Positions 14,522 through 22,881 of a DNA stretch of 30,333 nt are shown here, piece after piece. The stretch comes from Methanobacteriota archaeon. GTDB lineage: Archaea; Thermoplasmatota; Thermoplasmata; RBG-16-68-12. The stretch spans positions 1 through 30,333 of the forward strand of contig VBLU01000085.1 in assembly GCA_005879065.1 (NCBI GenBank), read 5' to 3'. A program made the translations under genes and the position numbers. The notes under the pieces were generated by a model. It was not told the DNA's origin. It did not search any database and worked only from the letters and a program-made list of their open reading frames with translations. Position 1 is the stretch's first letter. Every line of letters begins with the position of its first letter.

Positions 14522-16768
14522 ATGGCGGTGAAGCAGAGGGAGAAGCGCGTCGCGGGGAAAGGGACCGGCGAGATCTTCCGGGTCGCGGGACCCGTCGTCA
14601 CGGCGACGGGGCTCCGCCCGCGGATGTACGACGTCCAGTTCGTGGGAGAGGAGCAGCTCCTCGGAGAGGTCATCCAGATCATGGGCGACAAGACGGTCAT
14701 CCAGGTGTACGAGGACACGAGCGGCGTGAAGCCGGGCGAAGCGGTCCTGGACACCGGCGCACCTCTCGTCGTCGAACTGGGCCCGGGACTCCTCGGTAGC
14801 ATTTATGACGGGGTCCAGCGCCCGCTGCCGATCCTCCAGAAGGTGATGGGCGACTTCATTCTCCGGGGCGTGAAGTCTCCCGGCCTGACGAGGGAGAAAT
14901 CGTGGAGGTTCAATCCGAGGGTGAAACAGTGCCAGGCGGTCGCCCCGGGAGAGGTCGTGGGGACCGTGCAGGAAGCGAAGAACGTCGAGCATCGGATCAT
15001 GGTCCCGCCGAACTTCCGCGGCGGGAAGGTCGCCCAACTTAAGGAGGGGACGTTCAAGGTCGACGAGGTTGTCGTCCAGTTGGACAACGGAGAGCAGGTG
15101 AAGCTCGTCCAGACGTGGCCCGTCCGGAAAGCCCGTCCGGTCCGAGAGCGGCTCATGCCGACGATCCCCCTGGTCACAGGCCAACGCGTCCTTGATTTCC
15201 TCTTCCCGATCGCGAAGGGTGGGACCGCGGCAATTCCGGGAGGCTTCGGGACCGGAAAATGCGTCACCGGCGACACATTCGTGCACACGGTGGAGGGAGG
15301 CCGACATCGCATCAAAGACCTTTTCACGAAGGCGAAAGGCACCATGACGCGGAACCCGAACGAAACTACGATTCACCTTTCGGAGCCGATCGAGGTCTTT
15401 TCGCTCGAGGGCCAACGAGTGACCACGCGGATGGCGACCCACCTCTACCGCGGCCTAACCGAGGGATTGGTCTCAATCCGGACCAAGAATCGCAGGCACC
15501 TAAGCGTCACCCCGGTCCACAAACTCTTCCGAGTCAGAGATCGTATCGAAGAGGTTCCCGCGATCCTGCTTAGGCCTGGAGACTCGATCGCAATCCCCGA
15601 CGTTACTGAAGGGTTGGCTTCCGACCGGATCGTGGAGGCCTCCTATCATCCTGGAGCCTCCCTAGTTTACGATCTGACTGTCCCAGGATCACACAATTTC
15701 CTCGGGGGCAATCTGCCCACATTCCTCCACAATACTGTGACCGAACAACAGCTTTCGAAATGGTGTGACGCGCAGGTCGTCATCTACATCGGTTGCGGGG
15801 AGCGAGGGAACGAGATGACGGAAGTCCTGTCCACATTCCCCAAGCTGATCGATCCGTACACCGGAGCGCCCCTGATGGAGCGCATGTCCCTGATTGCGAA
15901 CACGAGCAACATGCCTGTCGCCGCGCGAGAAGCCTCCGTATACACGGGCATGACGCTCGCGGAGTACTACCGGGACATGGGGTACAACGTGGCGCTGATG
16001 GCGGACTCGACGTCACGCTGGGCGGAGGCGATGCGAGAGATTTCGAGTCGCCTCGAAGAGATGCCGGGCGAGGAAGGCTTTCCGGCCTACCTTTCCGCGA
16101 GGCTGAGCGAATTCTACGAACGGGCCGGAAGGGCGAAGACCCTCAGCGGCCTCGAGGGCTCCGTCAGCGTCGTCGGTGCCGTCTCCCCGAGCGGCGGGGA
16201 CTTCTCGGAGCCGGTGACACAAGGAACCCTCCGCATCGTGAAGGTGTTCTGGGCCTTGGACACGGCCTTGCGGGCGCGACGTCACTTCCCCGCCATCAAC
16301 TGGCTTCAGTCGTACAGCTTGTACACACAGATCCTGGAGGACTGGTTCCGGAAGAACGTGAACGAGGAGTGGCCCCGACTCCGATCATGGACTCAGCGGA
16401 CCCTCCAGGAGGAGGCCGAACTCGAGGAGATCGTCCGACTCGTCGGAGCGGACGCGTTACCACCGGACCAGCAGCTCACCCTGGAGGTCGCGCGGATGAT
16501 CCGGGAGATTTTCCTCCAACAGAACGCCTACCATGCCGTGGACACGTTCTGCCCGCCGGAACGGCAGTTCAAACTAATCAGCGCGATCAAGAAGTATTCC
16601 GACCTCGGACAGAAGGCGGTGAAACTCGACGTCCCGACGAAAGACGTTGCGTCGCTGAAATCCCGCGAACTGCTCACACGCGTGAAGTACGAGTCGGAGT
16701 TCGACAAGGAGCTCACGAACACGCTCACCCAGATGGACGAGGAATTCAAGCGGCTGGGAGCGACCTGA
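14522..16768 (+). CDS. atpA: A-type ATP synthase catalytic subunit A, precursor containing a mini-intein
   Basis: The frame encodes 748 residues. Removing a 158-residue intein (residues 247-404) leaves 590, normal for AtpA. The host protein has the N-terminal barrel ('GEIFRVAGPVVTATG'), the non-homologous region, the P-loop 'GGFGTGK' + 'TVTEQQLSKW' split by the intein between Lys and Thr, the catalytic Glu region 'YIGCGERGNEM', the Walker B-type 'VALMADSTSRWAEAMREIS' and the C-terminal bundle. ATP cannot bind until the intein is spliced out, so assembly of the enzyme depends on splicing. The second known intein site of this family, at 'YIGCGERGNEM', is empty. It is followed at one base by atpB. 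Confidence 0.95.
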   Translation: MAVKQREKRVAGKGTGEIFRVAGPVVTATGLRPRMYDVQFVGEEQLLGEVIQIMGDKTVIQVYEDTSGVKPGEAVLDTGAPLVVELGPGLLGSIYDGVQRPLPILQKVMGDFILRGVKSPGLTREKSWRFNPRVKQCQAVAPGEVVGTVQEAKNVEHRIMVPPNFRGGKVAQLKEGTFKVDEVVVQLDNGEQVKLVQTWPVRKARPVRERLMPTIPLVTGQRVLDFLFPIAKGGTAAIPGGFGTGKCVTGDTFVHTVEGGRHRIKDLFTKAKGTMTRNPNETTIHLSEPIEVFSLEGQRVTTRMATHLYRGLTEGLVSIRTKNRRHLSVTPVHKLFRVRDRIEEVPAILLRPGDSIAIPDVTEGLASDRIVEASYHPGASLVYDLTVPGSHNFLGGNLPTFLHNTVTEQQLSKWCDAQVVIYIGCGERGNEMTEVLSTFPKLIDPYTGAPLMERMSLIANTSNMPVAAREASVYTGMTLAEYYRDMGYNVALMADSTSRWAEAMREISSRLEEMPGEEGFPAYLSARLSEFYERAGRAKTLSGLEGSVSVVGAVSPSGGDFSEPVTQGTLRIVKVFWALDTALRARRHFPAINWLQSYSLYTQILEDWFRKNVNEEWPRLRSWTQRTLQEEAELEEIVRLVGADALPPDQQLTLEVARMIREIFLQQNAYHAVDTFCPPERQFKLISAIKKYSDLGQKAVKLDVPTKDVASLKSRELLTRVKYESEFDKELTNTLTQMDEEFKRLGAT
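15260..15733 (+). mobile_element. Mini-intein in atpA at the P-loop site (VMA-b position), no endonuclease
   Basis: The 158-residue protein-splicing element is bounded by Cys1 ('CVTGDTFVHT', block A) and His157-Asn158 ('PTFLHN', block G), with Thr as the first C-extein residue. Block B is seen in 'RHLSVTPVHKLF' (T84-x-x-H87) and block F in 'LVYDLTVPGSHNFLGG'. All residues needed for splicing are in place. There is no room for a LAGLIDADG endonuclease, so the element can no longer home by itself. It resembles the Thermoplasma VMA intein at the same site, also a mini-intein. Rarer codons (CTA, AGT, TTA-like choices) than in the host gene hint at a separate history. Confidence 0.95.
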
Positions 16769-16769
16769 G

Positions 16770-18091
16770 ATGCCGACGGAATACCGGACGATTACGGAGA
16801 TCGCGGGACCGCTCATCTTCGTCGAGAAGACGGAGTGGGTCGGGTACGGTGAGCTGGTCGAGGTCGGTCTCCCGGACGGCACGCGCAAGCGCGGGCAGGT
16901 CCTCGATTCGTCGAAGGACATCGTCGTCGTCCAGGTGTTCGAAGGGACCGCGGGCATCGATCGACAGTCGACAGTGAAGTTCCTCGGAGAGACGATCAAA
17001 CTGAACGTGTCCCGCGACATGCTCGGCCGAATCCTGAGCGGGGCCGGCGAGCCCATCGACGGCGGCCCTCCGATCGTGCCAGAGAAACGGGTCGAGATCA
17101 CGGGATCCGCGATCAACCCCTATTCGCGGGAGCATCCGGCCGAGTTCATCCAGACAGGGATCTCCACGATTGACGGGCTGAACACGCTCGTCCGTGGCCA
17201 GAAGCTCCCCTTGTTCTCGGGCGCCGGTCTTCCATCACCCATGAAGAGGCTCGGGTGTTCATGGACGACTTCGAGAGGACCGGTGCCCTCCGACGGGCGG
17301 TCCTCTTCCTGAACCTCGCGGACGACCCGGCCGTGGAGCGCCTCATCACCCCGCGGATGGCCCTCACGGCGGCCGAGTATCTCGCCTACGAGGTCGGGAT
17401 GCACATCCTCGTCATCCTCACGGACATGACGAACTACGCCGAGGCCTTGCGACAGATCGGGGCGGCAAGGGAGGAAGTGCCTGGGCGTCGCGGGTATCCG
17501 GGCTATACATACACGGACTTGGCAACGATGTACGAGCGCGCCGGTCGCATCCATGGAAGGAAGGGCAGCATCACGCAAATCCCGATCATGTCGATCCCGG
17601 ACGACGATTGGACCCACCCGATCGCGGACCTGACCGGGTACATCACGGAAGGCCAGATCGCGATCGCCCGCGACCTGCACCGCAAGGGGATCTACCCGCC
17701 GGTGGACCCGCTTCCGTCCCTGTCGCGGCTGATGGACGCCGGGATCGGCAAGGACAGGACCCGCGAGGACCACAAGCAGGTCGCGGACCAGCTCTATGCC
17801 GCGTACGCGGAAGGAAAGGACGTCCGCGGCCTCGTCGCCATCGTCGGGAAGGAAGCGCTCTCGGACCGCGACCGCAAGATGCTCGAGTTCGCGGACCGGT
17901 TCGAGCAGGAGTTCATTCGACAGGGCTCCGAGGAAGACCGGACGATCGAGCAGACGCTCGAGATCGGATGGAAGCTCCTCGCCACGCTCGACGAGGCGTG
18001 GCTCACGAAGGTCGATCGCAAGACGCTGGAGAAGTACCACCCGGCCCACCGTCCCGCGCCCCCGGGAACAGAACGGAAGGTGCCCGCGTAG
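16770..18091 (+). CDS. atpB: A-type ATP synthase regulatory subunit B, with an internal gap and frameshift
   Basis: AtpB alternates with AtpA in the A3B3 head and does not hydrolyse ATP. Frame 1 encodes residues 1-155, ending at 'LPLFSGAGLP'. A second frame resumes at ATC 17234 with 'ITHEEARVFMDDFERTGALR' and runs to the TAG at 18089-18091, ending 'KYHPAHRPAPPG'. Both parts match the family very well. Archaeal AtpB normally has about 29 residues between them, the P-loop-equivalent 'HNEI..QIARQA' segment through '..FAVVFAAMG', which are absent. The loss is 3n+1 bases, probably 88, so the gene as given cannot make the full protein. Because AtpB is essential to the enzyme and the rest is intact, an assembly deletion is more likely than true decay. 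Confidence 0.9.
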
Positions 18092-18712
18092 ATGGTCCTG
18101 GTCCAATACAAACCCACCCGGTCGGTCCTCCTCCAGTTGCGGCGCACCCGTCGGACCGCAGAACGAGGACACAAGCTCCTGAAACTGAAACAGGACGCGT
18201 TGATCGTCGAGTTCTTCCGCGTCCTTGAACGGGCGAAAGCCGTCCGATCGAATCTGGTCGAAAAATACAAGGTCGCGGAGGCGCGGATCGCGATCGCGCG
18301 CGCGATCGAAGGGTCCATCGGGGTCAAGTCAGCCGCATTCGCCCTCACCGAGGCTCCGTCGCTCGAGCTGAAGACAAAGAACGTAATGGGCATCATCGTC
18401 CCGAAGATCAACGCGAAGGCGGTCCGAAAGCGGATCGACGAACGAGGGTACGGGATCATCGGGACCAGTCCTCGCATCGATGAAGCTGCCGAAGCATACG
18501 AGAACCTCGTCGAGGACGTGATCACGGCGGCGGAAATCGAAACGACGATGCGTCGTCTCATCGAGGAGATCGAGAAGGTGAAGCGGCGTGTGAACGCGCT
18601 GGAGTACCGCGTGATCCCGGAGCTCAAGGCCACCGAGGCGTTCATCCGGCAACGCCTCGAAGAGATGGAACGTGACAACTTCATGCGCTTGAAACGGTTC
18701 AAATCGACATGA
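18092..18712 (+). CDS. atpD: A-type ATP synthase subunit D (central rotor shaft)
   Basis: This 206-residue protein starts at the base following the atpB stop. Two long helices at the termini ('YKPTRSVLLQLRRTRRTAER' onward, and from about residue 145 'ITAAEIETTMRRLIEEIEKV') form the coiled-coil shaft that turns inside A3B3. 'KVKRRVNALEYRVIPELKAT' is the family signature near the C-terminus. Its stop overlaps the start of the small membrane ORF as ATGA. Confidence 0.94.
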   Translation: MVLVQYKPTRSVLLQLRRTRRTAERGHKLLKLKQDALIVEFFRVLERAKAVRSNLVEKYKVAEARIAIARAIEGSIGVKSAAFALTEAPSLELKTKNVMGIIVPKINAKAVRKRIDERGYGIIGTSPRIDEAAEAYENLVEDVITAAEIETTMRRLIEEIEKVKRRVNALEYRVIPELKATEAFIRQRLEEMERDNFMRLKRFKST

Positions 18713-18846
18713 TCGGCCGTCTCGCCGCCCGCTGGGACAACCCGACGAACCGCGCGCGGTTGTTGAGATGGCTCTGGGCGATTTCGACCGGTTTCACGCT
18801 CTTTGGGTTCGGAGTGATTGCCTACCGGATTTTCTTCCCGCGGTGA
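18709..18846 (+). CDS. 45-residue single-helix membrane protein coupled to atpD
   Basis: The ATG at 18709 overlaps the atpD stop (ATGA), and the frame ends with TGA at 18844-18846. The N-terminal half is basic and polar ('MIGRLAARWDNPTNRARLLR'), followed by a hydrophobic helix 'WLWAISTGFTLFGFGVIAYR' and a short tail 'IFFPR'. The N-terminus is likely cytoplasmic. I know no named family, but the stop/start overlap, the clean membrane profile and the operon position argue that it is a real gene and perhaps an accessory subunit or assembly protein of the ATP synthase. It ends on the base before the convergent surface-protein gene. Confidence 0.65.
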   Translation: MIGRLAARWDNPTNRARLLRWLWAISTGFTLFGFGVIAYRIFFPR

Positions 18847-21504
18847 TCAGGCCGCTCGCCCGTTGATCCGGCGCGGAGGCCGGAACCGGAACCGGGACAC
18901 GAAGCGCCCGGTGAACGCCTTGAGGTCCTGGAGGTCCTCCCGATCGCCGGACCACTTCGCAAAGACGTCCCCGAAATTCGCTTCGAGGCTCGTCATGAAG
19001 CGTTTGAGGTTCTTTCCCGCCCGGCGCGGGACCCGACCCGAATAGACGGCGACCAGATACGCGTGAGGGCCCCGCTCCAGCATCGTGGTCTTCCCTCCGA
19101 TCTCGAATCGCGTGAGCTCCCCATTCTCCTCCGGATCTGAGTCCTTCAGGAACGCGAGGATGGCGGTGAGCATGCCGGACAGAATGTCCTCATCCCGGTC
19201 CGCCCGCATGCGCCGCGTGTTGTGCATCAGGAGCCGACCGTCCTTCGAAATCAGGAAAACGTCGTCAACGACCGACGTCCGTCGAATGCCGAACCGGTAG
19301 CCGGAGTAGCCGACGGCACCGAGCGTGAGGATCGCCAGCCAATACGGAGCGTACCCGATCAGCACATCAATCCAAGTCGCCGAGGCGAGCACGTGAACGG
19401 ACACGACGGCCGAGCGGCTCGTCCCGAGGAACCTGACATTCACGATGTGGTCGCCCGGCTCGCCCGCCTTGTAGGTTCCGTCGATCCCGATCTGTCCTCG
19501 CGTGTCGTTCGTGTTCCAATCGAAACGGCTGGGTTCTTTGGACACGAGATGAGATCCGGCGTCGAGCGCCAACGCGGTGAACTTCACGACGCCACCGGAG
19601 GGCAGCACAATCCGCGCCGGCCAACCGAGCCATCGCAATTCGACGCGGACGATCGGACCCAGGTATTCGTACACGAGATCGACGCGCTCGAGGGTCGGCG
19701 TCACGAGTCCGTCCGCGGTCGATAGGGTGGCACGCCATGATATCGTCGTCGAGTTGGAGTCCGACACGTTCCCGTCCGCGGCGACGGGCTTCCAGTATGT
19801 TCCGTCTCCGATCTCGAACGAAAGGGCCGTGCCCACCGGTATCCGGGACCTCACCTGCAGCTTCCGCCAATGGAGAAAGGTGCCCGCCTCCGCCGTGGGA
19901 ATATTGAACGCGGCGGAGGTCACGGATCCGCCGGCCGAATGATGTCGAGCCTCCAGCGCCATGCCGCGGAGGACGGGAGAGACGCTCGCGTTGACCGTCA
20001 TCAGGTCCACACGAACTTGGAAGAACGCAGCGGGCGGCAGTCCGGCCGGTTGGGATCCCGTCGTGGCCCAGACCTGCCACGGACTCCATGTGGGGCTCCC
20101 AGGACTCGAGTCGTTCCCGGTGCGGAGGGCGGCCCGCAACGTAGCAGGGCCGGACGCGTCGAAGGCCCACGTCACCCGGAGGAATTCGGACGCAGCACCC
20201 ATCGCGATGGCGCCGGAGAGATACGTCCCGTTGTGTCGATTCGGGAAGAGGAGGGATACATCGTCCGCGCGGACCTCGACGGACGAACTGCTCGTGTTGT
20301 CCATGATGACGCGGATCCCGACACTCACGCTGTAGAAACCCGGCGGCGCGGTCGTCGCAGAGAAATCCAGGAGGGACGTCCGCCAGGTCATTCCCGACGA
20401 CATCGGAAACGTCTGTACCGCGGAACCCGATGGGCCGTTGACGTCCACGACCCCGTCCACACGGACGACCCCGGTCGCGCTTGGCGTGGACCAGTTCACC
20501 CGAAGGACGGCACTACCCATCGCGGGAGTGGTGGCGTTCGTTTTGACGACCGTTTGACGGACTCGAGCGGTCTCGTCGAATTGCTTTGCATTCCCGGTTC
20601 GCAGGTCGTCGAAGTACACGGTTCCCGAAGGGATGTTCTGGCCCATGACCCTCACCGTGAGCGATATGAGGCTCCCCCTCACCGGTCCGAGTTCGCGCAG
20701 ATCGACCGCGATTTCCTGCCACCCGGGGACGAGAGCGCGTGCAGTGGAGCCTCGGAGCGACGTTCCGACCGTCGCCGTGATGTTGAACGTCAGCGGGAGG
20801 CTGGGATTCATCGGCAGGACCCAGATCACCATGCGATCGGAACCGGACCAGTTCACCACCGTCTGGTGCTGCACTCCGGCCCATGCTCCGGGACCGGGTC
20901 CCAGCGTGAAGTTGAGTCCGAGCATGCCCGTTCCCTCGTGCGGCCCGGTCGTGTTCGTCCACGGGATCCCATTGACGCCCGCCCAGGTCCCCGGATTCGC
21001 GTCCAGGCTGTCCCATTGCGCCTCCGTCTTCGGCGAGTTGTGCCGGAACACGGCATTGGTCGCCGTGGTGTTCCAGGCCGCCGTCACGTTCCCGGACGCG
21101 CTCGTCTCAAAGGTCCAGGGTGTGCCGGAGACGAAGTCCCCGTCGACCACGTGGTTCGTGGAATCGGCCCGCAACGAGATGCCCGCCGGATCCGCGGCCA
21201 AGCTGGAGTCGAAACTGCCGTTCGCGGCGAACTGGCCGGGTCGGTCCCACGAGAGATTCTGGGCTTTCCAGGGGAGCGTCGCATTGCCACTTTCGAGGTC
21301 CACGCCTTGCAGGTCGAGCCCGGCGCTCGTGCCCATCGTCCATGTGACGGTCCGAGAGGCGTCGCCGTTTTCCGTCTGCGTCGGCAGATCGCCGCGGACC
21401 GGCGGCGCTAGGAACGCGAGGAGGAGGTTGACTGCCAGTAACGCGCATAGACCGATCGCACCGAAACGGTACGCTCGGGTGGGCCTCGTCGCGAACATGG
21501 CCAT
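18847..21504 (-). CDS. Large surface protein with one C-terminal helix and a cytoplasmic longin/roadblock-like domain
   Basis: The product has 885 residues. An N-terminal hydrophobic segment (about 16-36) acts as a signal peptide. The ectodomain (about 40-710) is beta-rich, with at least two stretches resembling carbohydrate-binding or jelly-roll domains ('WQEIAVDLRELGPVRGSLIS', 'GTVYFDDLR') and a late Ig-like part ('GTYKAGEPGDHIVNVRF'). It has many NxS/T sequons, suiting archaeal N-glycosylation. A helix at about 712-738 precedes a basic stop 'GIRRTS' and a cytoplasmic tail of about 145 residues, starting 'VVDDVFLISKDGRLLMHNTR' and continuing with 'DEDILSGMLTAILAFLKDSD' and 'HAYLVAVYSG'. That pattern suggests a longin/roadblock-type fold, the type that binds small GTPases. 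Two Ras-like GTPases lie directly upstream on the same strand. Function unknown; a receptor or sensor is likely. Confidence 0.8.
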   Translation of the reverse strand: MAMFATRPTRAYRFGAIGLCALLAVNLLLAFLAPPVRGDLPTQTENGDASRTVTWTMGTSAGLDLQGVDLESGNATLPWKAQNLSWDRPGQFAANGSFDSSLAADPAGISLRADSTNHVVDGDFVSGTPWTFETSASGNVTAAWNTTATNAVFRHNSPKTEAQWDSLDANPGTWAGVNGIPWTNTTGPHEGTGMLGLNFTLGPGPGAWAGVQHQTVVNWSGSDRMVIWVLPMNPSLPLTFNITATVGTSLRGSTARALVPGWQEIAVDLRELGPVRGSLISLTVRVMGQNIPSGTVYFDDLRTGNAKQFDETARVRQTVVKTNATTPAMGSAVLRVNWSTPSATGVVRVDGVVDVNGPSGSAVQTFPMSSGMTWRTSLLDFSATTAPPGFYSVSVGIRVIMDNTSSSSVEVRADDVSLLFPNRHNGTYLSGAIAMGAASEFLRVTWAFDASGPATLRAALRTGNDSSPGSPTWSPWQVWATTGSQPAGLPPAAFFQVRVDLMTVNASVSPVLRGMALEARHHSAGGSVTSAAFNIPTAEAGTFLHWRKLQVRSRIPVGTALSFEIGDGTYWKPVAADGNVSDSNSTTISWRATLSTADGLVTPTLERVDLVYEYLGPIVRVELRWLGWPARIVLPSGGVVKFTALALDAGSHLVSKEPSRFDWNTNDTRGQIGIDGTYKAGEPGDHIVNVRFLGTSRSAVVSVHVLASATWIDVLIGYAPYWLAILTLGAVGYSGYRFGIRRTSVVDDVFLISKDGRLLMHNTRRMRADRDEDILSGMLTAILAFLKDSDPEENGELTRFEIGGKTTMLERGPHAYLVAVYSGRVPRRAGKNLKRFMTSLEANFGDVFAKWSGDREDLQDLKAFTGRFVSRFRFRPPRRINGRAA

Positions 21505-21663
21505 CCCGCCCCATTGTCCCCTGCTCCCGGCCCAGGACCCCTCCTTTCTACCCGCATCGCAGGCGAAGGATCAGGGACCGCGGCGATGACCGAGTCAATA
21601 CTTAATGATATCGAAAACACATGGTGTGCAAGAGGTTACTCACACGCTCGATTCGACCCATGT
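21505..21663. other. Intergenic region between the surface protein and first GTPase
   Basis: This 159-base gap has a minus-strand TTAAGTA (21605-21599) about 95 bases before the surface-protein ATG. Nearer the GTPase stop lies an imperfect dyad, GTGTG at 21624-21628 and CACAC at 21641-21645, too weak to call a terminator. I see no gene in it. Confidence 0.4.
21599..21605 (-). promoter_or_regulatory. TTAAGTA element, putative TATA box of the surface-protein gene
   Basis: The minus strand reads ATCATTAAGTATT. The same heptamer lies upstream of both GTPase genes. With a start about 26 bases downstream, the leader would be about 70 bases. Confidence 0.4.
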
Positions 21664-22206
21664 CTACGTCGCGTGGAGTTGGTGCTCGACGACGAGCGCG
21701 CCGAGTCGGGCGAACGCCGTTTCGACTTGGTCCCCGGTCTTCGCGGACGTGAGAAAGAACTCGGCACCGTAGGCCTTCGCGAACTCCGCCACGTCCCGTT
21801 CCCGGAATCGGGCGTTCGAGGCCAGGTCCGCCTTGTTCACGGCGATGAGGATCGGGACCTTGCCGACGACCTGCTCTACGCTGTCGATCCAGTCGTCGAG
21901 GTCGTCCAAGGTCCGGCGGCGCGTGAGGTCGGCGACCGCGAGGATGCCATTCGCGCCGTAGAAGTACGCGTCCTTGAGGAGCTCGTGGAACCCTTTCTCG
22001 CCCATGATGTCCCAGATCATCAGGTCCACCTGAACGCTCTGGGCCAGGTCCGGCATCGAGATGTGGACCTCCTTCTTCGACACCCGTGTCCCGATCGTCG
22101 TGACGTACTGCTCGTCGAACATGTTCATGACAAACCGCCGGACGAGGGAGGTCTTGCCGACGGCCTTCTCGCCGACGAGGCAAATCTTCGACTTGAGACG
22201 TTTCAT
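21664..22206 (-). CDS. Ras/Rab-like small GTPase (first paralogue)
   Basis: The product has 180 residues from ATG 22206 (an in-frame TTG lies at 22212). All G motifs are visible: P-loop 'GEKAVGKTS' (12-20), switch I 'YVTTIGTRVSKKEV' with its Thr, switch II 'WDIMGEKGF' (65-73), 'NKAD' (124-127) and 'TSAK' (153-156). This is the Ras/Rab superfamily layout, common in eukaryotes and Asgard archaea and present in some Thermoplasmatota. The position of Ras Gln61 is Glu70, so intrinsic hydrolysis may be slow or need a partner. No C-terminal Cys for lipidation is present (it ends 'HQLHAT'). It is a close paralogue of the next gene upstream and probably works with the cytoplasmic domain of the surface protein downstream. 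Confidence 0.9.
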   Translation of the reverse strand: MKRLKSKICLVGEKAVGKTSLVRRFVMNMFDEQYVTTIGTRVSKKEVHISMPDLAQSVQVDLMIWDIMGEKGFHELLKDAYFYGANGILAVADLTRRRTLDDLDDWIDSVEQVVGKVPILIAVNKADLASNARFRERDVAEFAKAYGAEFFLTSAKTGDQVETAFARLGALVVEHQLHAT

Positions 22207-22255
22207 CGCCAAGCGATGTCCCCGCTCCGTGGCGCCTCCGCACTCCGGCGGCGGC

Positions 22256-22262
22256 TACTTAA
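22256..22262 (-). promoter_or_regulatory. TTAAGTA element, putative TATA box of the first GTPase
   Basis: The minus strand reads AGCGTTAAGTAGCC, centred 53 bases before ATG 22206. This fits a separate promoter in the 86-base gap between the two GTPase genes. Confidence 0.45.
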
Positions 22263-22292
22263 CGCTTCTCGCCTCGTTCTCGCCGGCGGGCG

Positions 22293-22853
22293 TCAGCTCG
22301 CGACGGAGAGGCCCTCTCGCTTGAGGACCATCGTCCCGAGTCGCTGGAACAGGAGCTCCACGTTCTCCCCCGTCTTCGCGGAGGTGTAGAAGAACGGCGC
22401 TTCGAAGGCCCGCGTGGCCTCCCCGATCTCCTTGTCGCCGTACAGGATCATGACCTCGTCCTTCAGGTCGATCTTGTTGATCGCGTACACGACCGGGATC
22501 TCGCCGACGACCTTGAAGACGCCCTGGACCCAGTCGTCGAGCTCCTTCAACGTCGAATAGCGCGTGAGGTCGGCGACCGCGAGCACGCCCTTGGCCCCGT
22601 GGAAGAACGCCTCCTTCAGGAGGTCTCGGAATCCTTTCTCGCCCATGATGTCCCAGATCGTGATGTCCATCTGGATCCGCTTGCGGTCCGGCATGTCGAA
22701 GACGATCTCGCGCTTCGACACCTTCGCTCCGAGCGTCGTGATGTAGCGGTCGTCGAAGTCGTCCTGGACGAACCGGCGGATGAGGGACGTCTTGCCGACC
22801 GCCGCCTCGCCGACCAAACAGACCTTCGTCTTAATCCGCTGCATCTCGGGCAT
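22293..22853 (-). CDS. Ras/Rab-like small GTPase (second paralogue)
   Basis: The product has 186 residues from ATG 22853; an in-frame GTG at 22862 is the alternative, and both fit a near-leaderless message. The motifs are P-loop 'GEAAVGKTS' (15-23), switch I 'YITTLGAKVSKREI', switch II 'WDIMGEKGF' (67-75), 'NKID' (126-129) and 'TSAK' (157-160). It shares with its neighbour the switch II sequence in which Glu72 replaces Ras Gln61, and a strongly similar 'GVLAVADLTR' core. The C-terminus differs ('KREGLSVAS') and has no lipidation Cys. The two genes look like a tandem duplication that has since diverged, perhaps for different effectors or opposite states of one pathway. Confidence 0.92.
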   Translation of the reverse strand: MPEMQRIKTKVCLVGEAAVGKTSLIRRFVQDDFDDRYITTLGAKVSKREIVFDMPDRKRIQMDITIWDIMGEKGFRDLLKEAFFHGAKGVLAVADLTRYSTLKELDDWVQGVFKVVGEIPVVYAINKIDLKDEVMILYGDKEIGEATRAFEAPFFYTSAKTGENVELLFQRLGTMVLKREGLSVAS

Positions 22854-22881
22854 GGAGGGCACGGCTCGATTCCCTCCGGGT

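Noticed and set aside
21624..21645. GTGTG...CACAC dyad as a terminator or operator
   Set aside because: Only five base pairs around a 12-base loop and no T-run; expected by chance.
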